From positions 1,364,001-1,428,000 of the forward strand of contig NZ_CANMUU010000001.1 of assembly GCF_947501165.1 (NCBI RefSeq): 64,000 bases of DNA, in the 5' to 3' direction. Both the position numbers and the translations under genes were made by a program. Source of the DNA: an uncultured Allomuricauda sp. (GTDB lineage: Bacteria; Bacteroidota; Bacteroidia; Flavobacteriales; Flavobacteriaceae). The notes beneath the pieces are model-generated. The model saw nothing but the letters and a program-made list of their open reading frames with translations. It was not told where the DNA came from and made no database searches. Shown here one piece after another: positions 50,924 through 61,000 of the stretch (within the stretch, counting starts at the first letter, position 1; the number at the start of each line of letters is the position of its first letter).

Positions 50924-51952
50924 CTATTTTATAAGAATGCTTTTGTACCGCTCCAAATTTTTCAATGCTATTCCTGTTCCTCGAACAACGGCTCGTAACG
51001 GATCTTCGGCAATATAAACCGGTAAATCTGTTTTTTGGGAAAGTCTTCTATCCAAGCCTCTTAGCATAGAACCGCCTCCTGCCAGGTAAATTCCCGTATT
51101 GTAAATATCCGCTGCCAATTCAGGTGGGGTTTGTGATAAGGTTTCCATTACAGCATCTTCCACGCGTAATATACTTTTATCCAATGCTTTAGCAATTTCT
51201 CGATACGAAACCTGTACTTGTTTGGGTTTTCCCGTGAGCAGGTCCCTTCCTTGAATGGATTTATCATCCGGCGGAGATTTTAAATCCTCCGTAGCAGAAC
51301 CTATCTCAATTTTTATTGCTTCGGCAGTACTCTCTCCAACATACAGATTGTGTTGGGTACGCATATAATAAATAATGTCGTTGGTGAACACGTCACCCGC
51401 AATTTTCACTGATTTGTCACACACAATACCTCCCAAGGCAATAACGGCGATTTCTGTTGTACCACCACCTATGTCTACAATCATGTTTCCCTTAGGTTGC
51501 ATGATATCCAAGCCTATACCGATGGCTGCTGCCATTGGCTCGTGAATAAGATAGACTTCCTTACCATTTACCCGTTCAGCAGATTCGCGTACTGCACGCA
51601 TTTCCACTTCGGTAATGCCTGATGGAATACAGATAACCATACGTAAAGCGGGGGGGAACCATTTTTTCTTTAGTGCAGGAATGTTCTTAATGAACATATT
51701 GATCATCTTTTCAGACGCATCAAAATCTGCAATTACCCCATCTTTCAAAGGTCGTATGGTCTTTATGTTTTCATGGGTTTTTCCCTGCATCATGTTGGCC
51801 TCTCTACCAACGGCGATAATCTTACCAGAAACTCGGTCTCTAGCAACAATCGAAGGGCTGTCTACTACAACTTTATCTAGGTGGATGATAAGGGTATTTG
51901 CAGTACCAAGGTCAATAGCAATCTCCTCGGTCATGAAATCAAAAAATCCCAT
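50924..51952 (-). CDS. mreB: Rod-shape-determining protein MreB (bacterial actin)
   Basis: A 342-residue actin-like ATPase that forms membrane-bound filaments directing lateral wall synthesis. The five actin motifs are visible: IDLGTANTLIIHL (phosphate 1), KMINMFIKN, VDIGGGTTEIAVIALGG (phosphate 2), and NTGIYLAGGGSMLRGLDRRL (adenosine). Length and order are normal. It heads the mreBCD-pbp2-rodA operon on the minus strand. The next gene upstream, purH, is on the same strand 55 bases away and might be read through. Confidence 0.97.
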   Translation of the reverse strand: MGFFDFMTEEIAIDLGTANTLIIHLDKVVVDSPSIVARDRVSGKIIAVGREANMMQGKTHENIKTIRPLKDGVIADFDASEKMINMFIKNIPALKKKWFPPALRMVICIPSGITEVEMRAVRESAERVNGKEVYLIHEPMAAAIGIGLDIMQPKGNMIVDIGGGTTEIAVIALGGIVCDKSVKIAGDVFTNDIIYYMRTQHNLYVGESTAEAIKIEIGSATEDLKSPPDDKSIQGRDLLTGKPKQVQVSYREIAKALDKSILRVEDAVMETLSQTPPELAADIYNTGIYLAGGGSMLRGLDRRLSQKTDLPVYIAEDPLRAVVRGTGIALKNLERYKSILIK

Positions 51953-52006
51953 AAAAAGCTTTGGTTTTTTGGATTAACGGTAAAATTATCGGCTAATGTA
52001 CTAAAA

Positions 52007-53539
52007 TTAATGCTTAAAATGTCGAGTGCCAGTCATAACCATGGCCATGTCATTTTCGTTGCAAAAATCAATACTTAGTTGGTCTTTTATAGAACCTCCA
52101 GGTTGTATAACGCTTCGTATCCCAGCTTCGTATGCAATCTCTACACAATCGGGAAATGGGAAGAAAGCATCACTGGCCATAACGGCTCCATTTAAATCGA
52201 AGTTGAAGGACTTTGCCTTATTTATGGCCTGATTCAAAGCATCTACCCTTGAGGTTTGCCCAGTTCCACTAGCACAAAGCTGCTTATTTTTAGCCAATAC
52301 GATGGTGTTGCTTTTTGTGTGCTTGCACAATTTGGAGGCGAACAACAAATCCTCAATTTCTTGGGAGCTTGCCTTTCTTTTGGTGACAGCTTCCAAATCA
52401 CCTTCGCTATCAGTCTTAAAATCTTTGTCTTGCACCAAAACCCCATTGAGGCATGTTCTTAACAAAGTTTCGGGGAGTGCAACTTCTTTTTGAATCAAAA
52501 TGATTCGGTTTTTCTTCCCTTTAAGCACCTCCAACGCATTCTCGGAATAACTGGGAGCAATCACCACTTCACAGAAGAGCTTATGGATTTCTTCGGCGGT
52601 TTCCACATCAATTTCAGTGTTGGCAATCAAAATACCTCCAAAGGCAGAAACGGGATCTCCTGCCAAAGCATCAACATAAGCTTGTTTTATGTTGTTTCTA
52701 GTGGCCAGACCGCAAGCGTTGTTGTGTTTTAAAATGGCAAAAGTAGGGTCATCACCTTTGAATTCTCCCATGAGATTGACTGCAGCATCCACATCCAAAA
52801 GATTATTGTAGGATAGCTCTTTGCCATGTAACTTGTCGAACATGCCTTCAAAATCCCCAAAGAAAAAACCTTTTTGGTGGGGATTTTCTCCATATCGCAA
52901 AACCTTTCCTTGGGTTTCGCTGATTTTTAAAACGGCTTCTTCATGATTCTTGTTAAAATAATTGAATATGGCCGAATCATAGTGAGAAGAAACATTAAAG
53001 GCCTTGGAGGCAAAACGTTTTCTGTCTTCTAAAGAGGTAGATCCATCTCCCTCGGTAATGACGTTCAAAAAGTCTTCATAATCTTCCATTGAAGATACAC
53101 AGAGCACATCTTTGTAATTTTTAGCCGCGGCTCGAATTAGCGAAATACCTCCTATATCAATTTTCTCAATAATGTCTTGTTCGGAGGCACCACTAGCCAC
53201 GGTTTTTTCAAAAGGATAGAGATCAACAATAACGATATCCAATTGTGGAATGTCAAATTCTTCCATTTGAGCCACATCTCCCTCATGGTCCTGCCGGTTC
53301 AGTATTCCGCCAAAAACCTTGGGGTGCAATGTTTTTACCCGTCCCCCTAAGATGGAAGGATAACTGGTTACATCTTCCACTGGAACTACGGGAATCCCAA
53401 GTTCTTTGATAAATTTTTCGGTTCCTCCGGTGGAATAAAGAGTAACGTTAAGTTCGTGTAGTTTTTTAACGATAGGTTCCAATCCATCCTTATGAAATAC
53501 TGAAACTAGGGCGCTGGAAGCTTTTTTGGAAGTGCTCAT
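52007..53539 (-). CDS. purH: Bifunctional AICAR formyltransferase/IMP cyclohydrolase
   Basis: A 510-residue enzyme catalysing the last two steps of IMP synthesis. Residues 1 to about 190 are the IMP cyclohydrolase domain (ALVSVFHKDGLEPIVKKL, STGGTEKFI, GGRVKTLHPKVFGGIL), and the rest is the AICAR transformylase domain (LRYGENPHQKG, FAILKHNNACGLA, SDAFFPFPDCVEIA, and the end VMTGTRHFKH with the catalytic HFKH motif). It is cytoplasmic and has its own promoter with a TACTTTTG box at 53572-53579. Confidence 0.97.
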   Translation of the reverse strand: MSTSKKASSALVSVFHKDGLEPIVKKLHELNVTLYSTGGTEKFIKELGIPVVPVEDVTSYPSILGGRVKTLHPKVFGGILNRQDHEGDVAQMEEFDIPQLDIVIVDLYPFEKTVASGASEQDIIEKIDIGGISLIRAAAKNYKDVLCVSSMEDYEDFLNVITEGDGSTSLEDRKRFASKAFNVSSHYDSAIFNYFNKNHEEAVLKISETQGKVLRYGENPHQKGFFFGDFEGMFDKLHGKELSYNNLLDVDAAVNLMGEFKGDDPTFAILKHNNACGLATRNNIKQAYVDALAGDPVSAFGGILIANTEIDVETAEEIHKLFCEVVIAPSYSENALEVLKGKKNRIILIQKEVALPETLLRTCLNGVLVQDKDFKTDSEGDLEAVTKRKASSQEIEDLLFASKLCKHTKSNTIVLAKNKQLCASGTGQTSRVDALNQAINKAKSFNFDLNGAVMASDAFFPFPDCVEIAYEAGIRSVIQPGGSIKDQLSIDFCNENDMAMVMTGTRHFKH

Positions 53540-53571
53540 GTGGTGTCTTAAAAATCAATTTCTTAAGCACA

Positions 53572-53602
53572 CAAAAGTAAATTTTTTGTAAAGAAAATCA
53601 GA
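53572..53602 (-). promoter_or_regulatory. purH promoter
   Basis: On the minus strand TACTTTTG (53579-53572) matches TAnnTTTG, and TCTG (53602-53599) lies 19 bases upstream, one base from the -33 TTTG. The box ends 32 bases before the purH ATG. Confidence 0.6.
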
Positions 53603-53631
53603 GAGGGTTTATCAACAAAAAACAGTGAGTT

Positions 53632-54081
53632 TTAAAGAATTTGGGCCACATTGTCATTAACAAATTCCAAAAAGCGCTCATCTGCTTCAGAAAAAGGGTC
53701 GGGAGTGTTGGAATCTATGTCTATCTGACCAATATTTTCTCCATTCTTAAAAAGTGGGATAACGATTTCAGACTTTACGGTAATACTGCAGGCGATGTAG
53801 TTGTCCTGAGCCGCCACATCGGGGACAACAAAATTCTCATTGCTCACCGCCACTTGTCCACAAATCCCTTTTCCAAAAGGAATAATGGTATGGTCCGTGG
53901 GTTCACCTGCGTAAGGGCCCAATTTCAATTCTTGTTTATCTCCATTTTTAAAATAGAAACCTACCCAATCATAATACGGAATTTCTTTTTTCAAAAAATC
54001 ACATAGTAATTGAAGACGATGGTCCACATGTGTTTCTTGTTGAAGTATTTCCTGTACTTGTGGCTTTAAGGTTTCAAACAT
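53632..54081 (-). CDS. GAF-domain protein, free Met-(R)-sulfoxide reductase-like
   Basis: A 149-residue single GAF domain close to fRMsr, which reduces free methionine-R-sulfoxide. Characteristic parts are FGKGICGQVAVSNENFVVPDV (Cys74) and NYIACSITVKSEIVIPLF (Cys98), two of the three cysteines used by fRMsr, plus DWVGFYF near residue 38. Earlier Cys (residue 27) is not at the usual place, so activity may differ. It is a small cytoplasmic oxidative-stress enzyme, alone on its strand upstream of purH. Confidence 0.82.
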   Translation of the reverse strand: MFETLKPQVQEILQQETHVDHRLQLLCDFLKKEIPYYDWVGFYFKNGDKQELKLGPYAGEPTDHTIIPFGKGICGQVAVSNENFVVPDVAAQDNYIACSITVKSEIVIPLFKNGENIGQIDIDSNTPDPFSEADERFLEFVNDNVAQIL

Positions 54082-54202
54082 GGTATTTTGTATGTGTTCA
54101 GTATGTGAAATAGTCGTGCAAAAATCGAAAAAATTTCAGTGCTAATACCCTAAAGTTTGGTTAAGCTTTAACTATACTGGAAAACGAAGTTGACATATTT
54201 TG

Positions 54203-54210
54203 TATTTTTG
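54203..54210 (+). promoter_or_regulatory. -7 box of the metal-cluster promoter
   Basis: TATTTTTG matches TAnnTTTG exactly and ends 4 bases before the GTG at 54215, so the message would be nearly leaderless. Confidence 0.5.
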
Positions 54211-54214
54211 CTTT

Positions 54215-54625
54215 GTGAAAAAAAGAATTCAAAAAATATTTTCAGTTTTCATGTCCCTTTTGGTACTGCTTTCTACAATTTCGTGGAGCGTGGATAAACA
54301 CTTGTGTATGGGACGTGTTATGGATATTTCTTTTTTCACGGAAGCAGATGATTGCGGTATGGAAGCAGGCCTTGCCCTATTGGAAAAGGACAGCGAAAAA
54401 CCCCATTGTTGCGATGATGAATCCTTTATTCTGACAGGTCAGGATGACCTTAGTTTAAGTTGGTCCGACTTTGACCTGGAACAGCAAGTTTTTCTAGTTG
54501 CTTTTACTACCTCTTATTTTGAACTATTTGTTCCTCTTGAAGAACTGCCTGTTCCTTATGAGGAATATCCTCCACCAATCTTGGTCAGGGACATTCACGT
54601 TCTGGACCAGGTCTTTTTAATATGA
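54215..54625 (+). CDS. HYC_CC_PP family protein
   Basis: A 136-residue protein with a signal or anchor segment (FSVFMSLLVLLSTISWSV) and the features that name the family: a His-x-Cys after the signal (here HLC), a double Cys (HCCDDES), and a Pro-rich segment (YPPPIL). The Cys/His positions suggest metal binding. Such genes in Flavobacteriia stand before a TonB-dependent receptor and HMA-domain genes, exactly as here. GTG at 54215 is preferred because the TAnnTTTG box ends just before it; an ATG at 54251 would cut into the signal peptide. Confidence 0.8.
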   Translation: MKKRIQKIFSVFMSLLVLLSTISWSVDKHLCMGRVMDISFFTEADDCGMEAGLALLEKDSEKPHCCDDESFILTGQDDLSLSWSDFDLEQQVFLVAFTTSYFELFVPLEELPVPYEEYPPPILVRDIHVLDQVFLI

Positions 54626-54707
54626 TGTATTGAATCTAAATGAATACCCTTGACTTCTGGCAAGTTAGGGAGTTTGACTATTCAATTAACAATGATTCAA
54701 TATATAC

Positions 54708-56942
54708 ATGAAAAAAATTAGCATTATACTTTTTTGGTTTCCAGTACTATTGATTGCCCAGGATAAAATAGAAGGGGTAGTCTTGGAAGCTAATTCAGAG
54801 AATGAACGTATAGGTCTCTCTGGAGCCAATGTGTACTGGTTGAACTCTCCTTTGGGGACAATAACCCAGGAAGATGGAACCTTTACCATTCCATATGACC
54901 CAAAATATAATAAGTTGGTTATTAGTTATATCGGTTTTTCGACGGATACATTAACCATTAACTCGCCACGTAAGGTGAATCATACTTTGCAACCCTCAAA
55001 TCAGTTGGATGAGGTGGTGGTGGAACAAAAGAAAGAGGCTGTGGAAAAAGCCTTTTTTTCAGCGCAGAACGTAGTTACTGTAAATAGCGAAGAACTTTTA
55101 AAAGCGGCCTGTTGCAACCTTTCCGAAAGCTTTGAAACAAATCCAGCGATTGATGTCAATTTCAATGATGCGTTGACTGGAACCAAGCAGATTCAAATGC
55201 TAGGCCTTACCAGTCCATATCTGTTGATTACTCAGGAGAATATACCCATGGTTCGAGGAGCTTCACAAGCGTATGGTTTAACCTTTACTCCCGGGACTTG
55301 GGTGGAAAGTATCCAAATTACAAAAGGAGCTGGCAGTGTAACCAATGGGTATGAGAGTATTTCTGGGCAAATCAATACGGAGTTGCAAAAACCCCTATCA
55401 GATGTTCCTGTATTTGTAAATGGGTATGCGAACTTAAATGGCAGATTGGAGCTCAATACACATCTAAATACAAAGCTTTCGGACAAATGGAGTACTGGGT
55501 TTTACATCCATGGAAACCGAAGGGATGTAGAAGTTGATAACAACGATGATGGGTTTTTGGACATTCCATTGGCCAATCAAATTAATGTCATGAACCGATG
55601 GCAATATCAAAATCCGGAAACAGGTTGGGTGAGCTTTATCAACTTACGTTTTTTGAATGACGAAAAACAGGTGGGCCAAGCTGATTTTAACCCGGATACG
55701 GACCGTTTTACCACCAACGCATGGGGCAGTGAAATTGATACCAGAAGGTTTGATAGTTCTGTGAAGCTGGGTTACGTATTTCCGCAACTTCCGTTTCAAA
55801 GTTTTGGTTTTCAAGCTTCGTATAGTAACCATGCTCAAGATTCGTTTTATGGATTCAATGTGTATGATATAGATCACGAAAGCATTTATTCCAACTTTTT
55901 GTTCAATTCCATCATAGGAAATACAAAACATAAGTTTACTACAGGGCTTTCTTTTGCTTATGATGGGTATGAAGAATTGGTGAATACACAACAATTTAGC
56001 AGAACAGACCAATCTTTGGGAGCCTTCTTTGAATACAGTTATACCAATTTGGAAAAACTGAGTCTTACTGCCGGATTGCGTTTAGATACGCATAACCGTT
56101 TGGGAACGTTTTTTACTCCAAGATTACATGTTCGCTATACACCATGGGAAAGGGGAAGTCTTAGAGCTTCTTTTGGATTGGGTAGAAGAGCTGCTAACAT
56201 ATTTGCTGAAAATCAAAAACTGTTTGCTTCCAGTCGGATTATTCAGCTTGATGGCAATGGAGGCAATGTCTACGGATTTGATGCTGAGAAAGCAGTCAAT
56301 TTTGGTTTCGGTTTTCTTCAGAAGTTTACGTGGTTAAACCGACCTGGTTCGTTTTCGGTGGATTTTTATCGAACCGATTTCCAAAATCAAGTCGTTGTGG
56401 ATTGGGAAAACCCTAATGAGGTTAGATTTTCCAATTTAGATGGGGAAAGCTTTGCGAACAGTCTTCAGGTTGAGGTAAACCATGAAGTATTGCCAAATGT
56501 TGAGTTGAGAATGGCCTATAAGTATTATGATGTAGAAACGACCTATCAAACAGGATTGTTACAAAGACCTTTGCAGGCACAACATCGGTATTTTGCAAAT
56601 GTAGGCTACAATACCACCCCAAAGGAAAATGGGAGTCAATGGCGATTTGATTATACCCTTCATGCTTTGGGAAGGCAAAGACTGCCTAGTACGGCTTCCA
56701 ATTCCGTGGAATTTCAATTGGGGGATTTTGCAGAGGGCTATAGTCTGATGAATGCACAGGTGACCAGAGTATTTTCCCCTAAATTTGAATTGTATTTGGG
56801 AGGAGAAAACTTAACGGCTGTTAGACAGGATAATCCAGTTTTGGGTGCACAGGACCCATTTGGACCAAATTTTGATACTTCCATTGTGTTCGCCCCGATA
56901 CTTGGAAGAATGGTGTACATGGGGTTTCGATTTAAATCATAA
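54708..56942 (+). CDS. TonB-dependent outer-membrane receptor, probably metal-related
   Basis: A 744-residue outer-membrane receptor. Signal peptide (ISIILFWFPVLLIAQ), a carboxypeptidase-like regulatory domain (about residues 20-95: GVVLEANSENERIGLSGANVYW), a plug (about 110-230: NLSESFETNPAIDVNF, VTNGYESISGQINTEL), and a 22-strand barrel ending in an aromatic Phe (MGFRFKS). A pair of adjacent Cys (KAACCNL) near residue 130 is unusual in plugs and could bind metal. It lies between the HYC_CC_PP and HMA genes and probably imports or exports a metal compound such as a copper chelate; the substrate is not known. Confidence 0.9.
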   Translation: MKKISIILFWFPVLLIAQDKIEGVVLEANSENERIGLSGANVYWLNSPLGTITQEDGTFTIPYDPKYNKLVISYIGFSTDTLTINSPRKVNHTLQPSNQLDEVVVEQKKEAVEKAFFSAQNVVTVNSEELLKAACCNLSESFETNPAIDVNFNDALTGTKQIQMLGLTSPYLLITQENIPMVRGASQAYGLTFTPGTWVESIQITKGAGSVTNGYESISGQINTELQKPLSDVPVFVNGYANLNGRLELNTHLNTKLSDKWSTGFYIHGNRRDVEVDNNDDGFLDIPLANQINVMNRWQYQNPETGWVSFINLRFLNDEKQVGQADFNPDTDRFTTNAWGSEIDTRRFDSSVKLGYVFPQLPFQSFGFQASYSNHAQDSFYGFNVYDIDHESIYSNFLFNSIIGNTKHKFTTGLSFAYDGYEELVNTQQFSRTDQSLGAFFEYSYTNLEKLSLTAGLRLDTHNRLGTFFTPRLHVRYTPWERGSLRASFGLGRRAANIFAENQKLFASSRIIQLDGNGGNVYGFDAEKAVNFGFGFLQKFTWLNRPGSFSVDFYRTDFQNQVVVDWENPNEVRFSNLDGESFANSLQVEVNHEVLPNVELRMAYKYYDVETTYQTGLLQRPLQAQHRYFANVGYNTTPKENGSQWRFDYTLHALGRQRLPSTASNSVEFQLGDFAEGYSLMNAQVTRVFSPKFELYLGGENLTAVRQDNPVLGAQDPFGPNFDTSIVFAPILGRMVYMGFRFKS

Positions 56943-56967
56943 AAACTAAAAATAAATACCTAAAAAA

Positions 56968-57324
56968 ATGAAAAAAGGAATAATGATTATGTTAAGCTTG
57001 TTGATTTCCGCAGTCTCTTTTGGACAGGAAAAAAACAAGAAAATGACCTTTGAGGTAGATGGGAAGTGTGATATGTGTAAAGTGCGTATTGAAAAAGCGG
57101 CACTAAGCGTACCTGGCGTAAAATATGCAGTTTGGGATATTCCAACGCATCAATTGTCAATGGTTGTGGATGAACGTAAAACAAATGCTATGGAAATTAA
57201 ATCTGCCATTGTACAAGTTGGGCATGATACCAAGGAGTTAAAAGCCACTGAAGAAGCGTATGAGAGTGTGCATCCTTGTTGTAAATACCGTGAGGATAAT
57301 ACCGACGATAGTAAAAAACACTAA
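56968..57324 (+). CDS. Secreted heavy-metal-associated (HMA) protein
   Basis: A 118-residue protein with a signal peptide (IMIMLSLLISAVSFGQ) and one HMA fold, metal motif CDMC (Cys34, Cys37), followed by a second metal-like HPCC near the C-terminus and a His/Lys-rich tail. HMA domains bind copper, mercury or zinc ions and pass them on. Its periplasmic location fits capture of a metal delivered by the receptor encoded upstream. It is directly adjacent to the next HMA gene, with the start codon right after its stop. Confidence 0.88.
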   Translation: MKKGIMIMLSLLISAVSFGQEKNKKMTFEVDGKCDMCKVRIEKAALSVPGVKYAVWDIPTHQLSMVVDERKTNAMEIKSAIVQVGHDTKELKATEEAYESVHPCCKYREDNTDDSKKH

Positions 57325-58035
57325 ATGGAACAGACCTATTCTGTAACGGGAATGACCTGTCAAGGTTGTGTGGCTTCTGTTCAGGAGAAGTTGTCCAATG
57401 TTGATGGCATTCTGGATGTGAGGGTCGATTTAGAAAAAGGACAAGCCACAACGGAAATGTCCAAAACTATCTCCTTGGCACAACTTCAGTCCGCTTTGCC
57501 TGCGAAATATGTGATTTCTGAAAAAAGTAATGTTGCTTCAACACCCGTTAGTGCTGAAGAAAAATCAAAATGGGGACAGCTTCGTCCCCTTTTCTTGATT
57601 TTTGCCTATCTATTTGCTACGGCATTTTTGCTCAACTATAAAGACTGGAGCACTTCCGAAGCTATGTTGGATTTTATGGGGTTGTTCTACATTGTTTTTA
57701 GTTTCTTCAAATTTTTGGACTTAAAAGGCTTCCCTGAAAGCTTTCGAATGTATGACCCACTTGCCAAAGCGCTTCCTCCTTATGGTTGGATGTATCCATT
57801 TATGGAACTAGCCTTGGGACTTATGTTCTTAATGCGATTTTGGATTCCGATTGCACTTTGGGTCACTGTAATCATCCTGGGAATAACCACCATTGGAGTG
57901 ACCAAGGCCTTGTTGGATAAGAAAAGCATCCGTTGTGCATGTTTGGGCACTGCATTGAACCTGCCAATGACGGAAGCTACCTTTATTGAAAATACCATTA
58001 TGTTGATTATGGCTGCTTATATGCTATTCCAATGA
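57325..58035 (+). CDS. HMA domain + MauE/DoxX-like membrane protein
   Basis: A 236-residue protein. Residues 1-65 are a cytoplasmic HMA domain with GMTCQGC (Cys12, Cys15); the remainder has four hydrophobic segments in a MauE/DoxX-type bundle, with a CACLG pair (RCACLG) typical of redox-linked forms. It probably transfers metal or electrons across the inner membrane. It starts on the base after the previous HMA stop and ends the metal cluster; its stop overlaps the 3' end of the convergent 1594-residue gene by 12 bases. Confidence 0.85.
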   Translation: MEQTYSVTGMTCQGCVASVQEKLSNVDGILDVRVDLEKGQATTEMSKTISLAQLQSALPAKYVISEKSNVASTPVSAEEKSKWGQLRPLFLIFAYLFATAFLLNYKDWSTSEAMLDFMGLFYIVFSFFKFLDLKGFPESFRMYDPLAKALPPYGWMYPFMELALGLMFLMRFWIPIALWVTVIILGITTIGVTKALLDKKSIRCACLGTALNLPMTEATFIENTIMLIMAAYMLFQ

Positions 58036-61000
58036 GATTTTTTCACTATGTGAAATCAAGGTACCGTCGTCTGCCATTCCTTCAAAGAATAAGGTGACAT
58101 TGGTAACGCCATCATCGGGAAGGGTCAAAGTAGCTTCCCCTTTCTTGTTGGTGACTAGATTGGGTTCCCAATGTACAATACCGCTGCTCAAAAAGTTTTC
58201 ATTTGAATAATCATATTGAGGGCGGTAGAATTTTTTGGGTCTTGTGAAACTGTTTTCAACCAGCTTTTCAGCAAAGCTTAATGTTGTAGGGGAGTAGCCA
58301 CCTGTTTTTCTATAAATTCGTATGGTGCCTCCGCCGAAGTCAGGTCCTTCAAAAAGCCCGTCTTTTGTCAAGTAAATTTCGTCAATCTGATATAGCGGAA
58401 TGTTTGCCAATTGCGTAAAATCTCTGACAAGTATATCATTGTCATATACAGCTACCGGTCCTGCTAAAGGAATAGGACTTCCTATTAATAAAACGTTGTT
58501 CGCAAAGTCTTCTTGAACACGAAACCCCTGTCTTCTAATAAAATCCGATAATAAAGGATTCCTTTTAACATCATCATCTGATATTTTGAACCCGTCGAAT
58601 AAGCCATTGATAAGAGGCGAAGCACGTGTCAATTTCTTTTCAATTCGTTCTTCAGATACTGTTACTCCTTCTAGAAAAATAGTATTGTCCTGTTTAAAGA
58701 GTGGTTTGTCAGTGGTATTGCCATTTTGGTTGTTAATCTCTTTAGAGATGCCAAAAGGGATTTTCTTTCCAAGGGACTCTTGGGCGATAGAATCACCTAA
58801 CACTTTAGTAGATAAGAACGTAGTTTCCATTTCTGGCTTCCTTAATTTTTTGTTCCTGTTCCTTAGTGAAAGCATTAAAGTGTCCCCGTTGAATTGAAGA
58901 AAGTTGTCTATTTGGAAATTTGTGGAGTCCTTAAGTTCTACAAACTGCATATTGAACATATTCCCTTGTTGGATGACCAGTTGGTCTCCCTTCCGTATTT
59001 TGGAATTTAGTTTGCCAGAGACCGAAATCCCATTTTCAAAAGGATGTTCAATTTTTGGAGGGCCGTCAAAAATGCCCCTCCAATCATAACTACTCCATCC
59101 TTGTGTCAATAGGATCAAATCAAGTTCATACGCTTTCGTTCTATCAATATCTTCAAAATATCTCGCGGCATGTTCAACCTCCGACCTCAGATAAGGGGTG
59201 AGCAAAAAATTGGAAACAATACTTGAGTGGGTATTTTTTGATGTAGTTTCCGATGGAAGTGCTGAGACACTTAAGGATACTGGAGTGTTGTTTTTTGAAA
59301 ATGCATTTATCAATACTGAAACGGAATCTTTGTTTTTTCTTTGGGGTACTTCAACCTCCAGCTTGCCCAATTTTAAATTTTGGTAATTGAATACCAATCG
59401 TTCTGAGATTGGGTTTAAATCATCATCAAAAAGCGTAATAATATTTGTACCACTCAGCAGTTTGCTCTTGCCAATTTTGATAACTTTTTTTAGTTCATCT
59501 ATTTTAAAAGTTTTTAAGGCCATAAGGCCGTCACGATGAACCGCCATATGGAAATTCTTACCCGATATTTCTTTTAAGGTAGAAGGGTTGGTTTTCAATG
59601 AAATGACAATTTTATCCTCTAAAATATTGTTGACATTTATGACTATACCTTTCCGTTTTGGTTCCGGAAGTTTTTTGTTAATGGTCTCGCCATTTGGTAA
59701 TATTGCCTCAAGTGTCAGCGGATATTCAACGTTTCCTGGTAGTATAAATTTACCGACGCCGTAACTGTTGGTAACAACATCAGCCACCTTTTCACTGTTT
59801 GGAGCCATAACCTTTCCTTCAGTGATTTCCATTCCCATTCCATTGTTGTCCACAAGTTTGATTCCAATGGTGTTTTCGGCACCTTTTATGATGTGTCCAC
59901 CTTCAGGAAGAATTTGTAGGTTATAGGGTTTAGCAGGTGATGGTTCACTTTCAGTAATCGTTTCGTTAATGACTGTAATCTCTTTTAAAAAATCTTGTTC
60001 CTCCCTAAAATTCTGCATCCAACTTGTACCCGCTTTTATGTAGTACGTACCACTTTTAAAGGAATTGTCAAGTTTAAAGCTTCCATTGGTAATGCCATTT
60101 TCTACCAAGAACATTCCACTGCTTACTCGATTTCCATCAGCATTATAAATAGTACAATGAAGATTGGTTGTTTTTCGTGAAGGCTCGCCAGCTTTTTTAT
60201 CGTAGAAATATGCAGTCCACCAAATCTCTTCCCCAACAAAAAAGACATCTTTGTTCAAGTGTAAATGAAGGGATTCCCTTAAATCTGAAAAGTGGCTCTC
60301 ATAACCATCCTGCAGTTTGTAATTATTGATGTCTTGGGTGGAACCATTCAATAAGATTTCTTGGGTGTGGGAGAGGAGTGAGCCATCTTCTCCCATACCT
60401 TCTATTAAAACTTTGACCGAAGAAATGTTATCCTTTGGAATTTTGAATTCGACTTCACCTTTTTTATTTGTTATCAATTGAGGCTCCCAATGTACAATGC
60501 CATAATTTTCAAAGGCGTCACCTCCCGTTGAGATATACTTTGGTCTATAGAAGGTTTTGGGTCTGGAAAAACTGTTTTCCACCAATTTTTCGGCAAAATA
60601 GATTGAATTTGACCGTGAACGCGGTCCCACTTTTCTGTAAATTCGAATTACCCCGTTTTGCGAATTGAATGTATCACCGGCAGCTCCATTTCGTTCAAAA
60701 TAGATTTCGTCTATTTCACTCATCGGCACATTGAGGAGTTGTCTTAGGTCATTGACCAAAAAATCATCTTCGTAAACCCTAACCCCGGCTCCTGCGGAAC
60801 TCGAAGTAGCTAGTAACCCTGTCCCATTAGCTTCTGCGGCGTTATCTGTGGTAGGGGTGGGAATTGCTCTTCCTCCCCCAAACCCTGGTCTACTATTACG
60901 TATTGATACTTGTCCCGTTTGTACCACGAAATCCACTAGAAACCCGTTTTTTGCTATAAAATCCAATAAAAACAGGTTGTGTTTAATTTCTTTCTCTCCG

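Noticed and set aside
53632..54081. Signal-transduction GAF sensor
   Set aside because: A lone 149-residue GAF domain with the fRMsr cysteine segments fits the methionine-sulfoxide reductase family better than a sensor.
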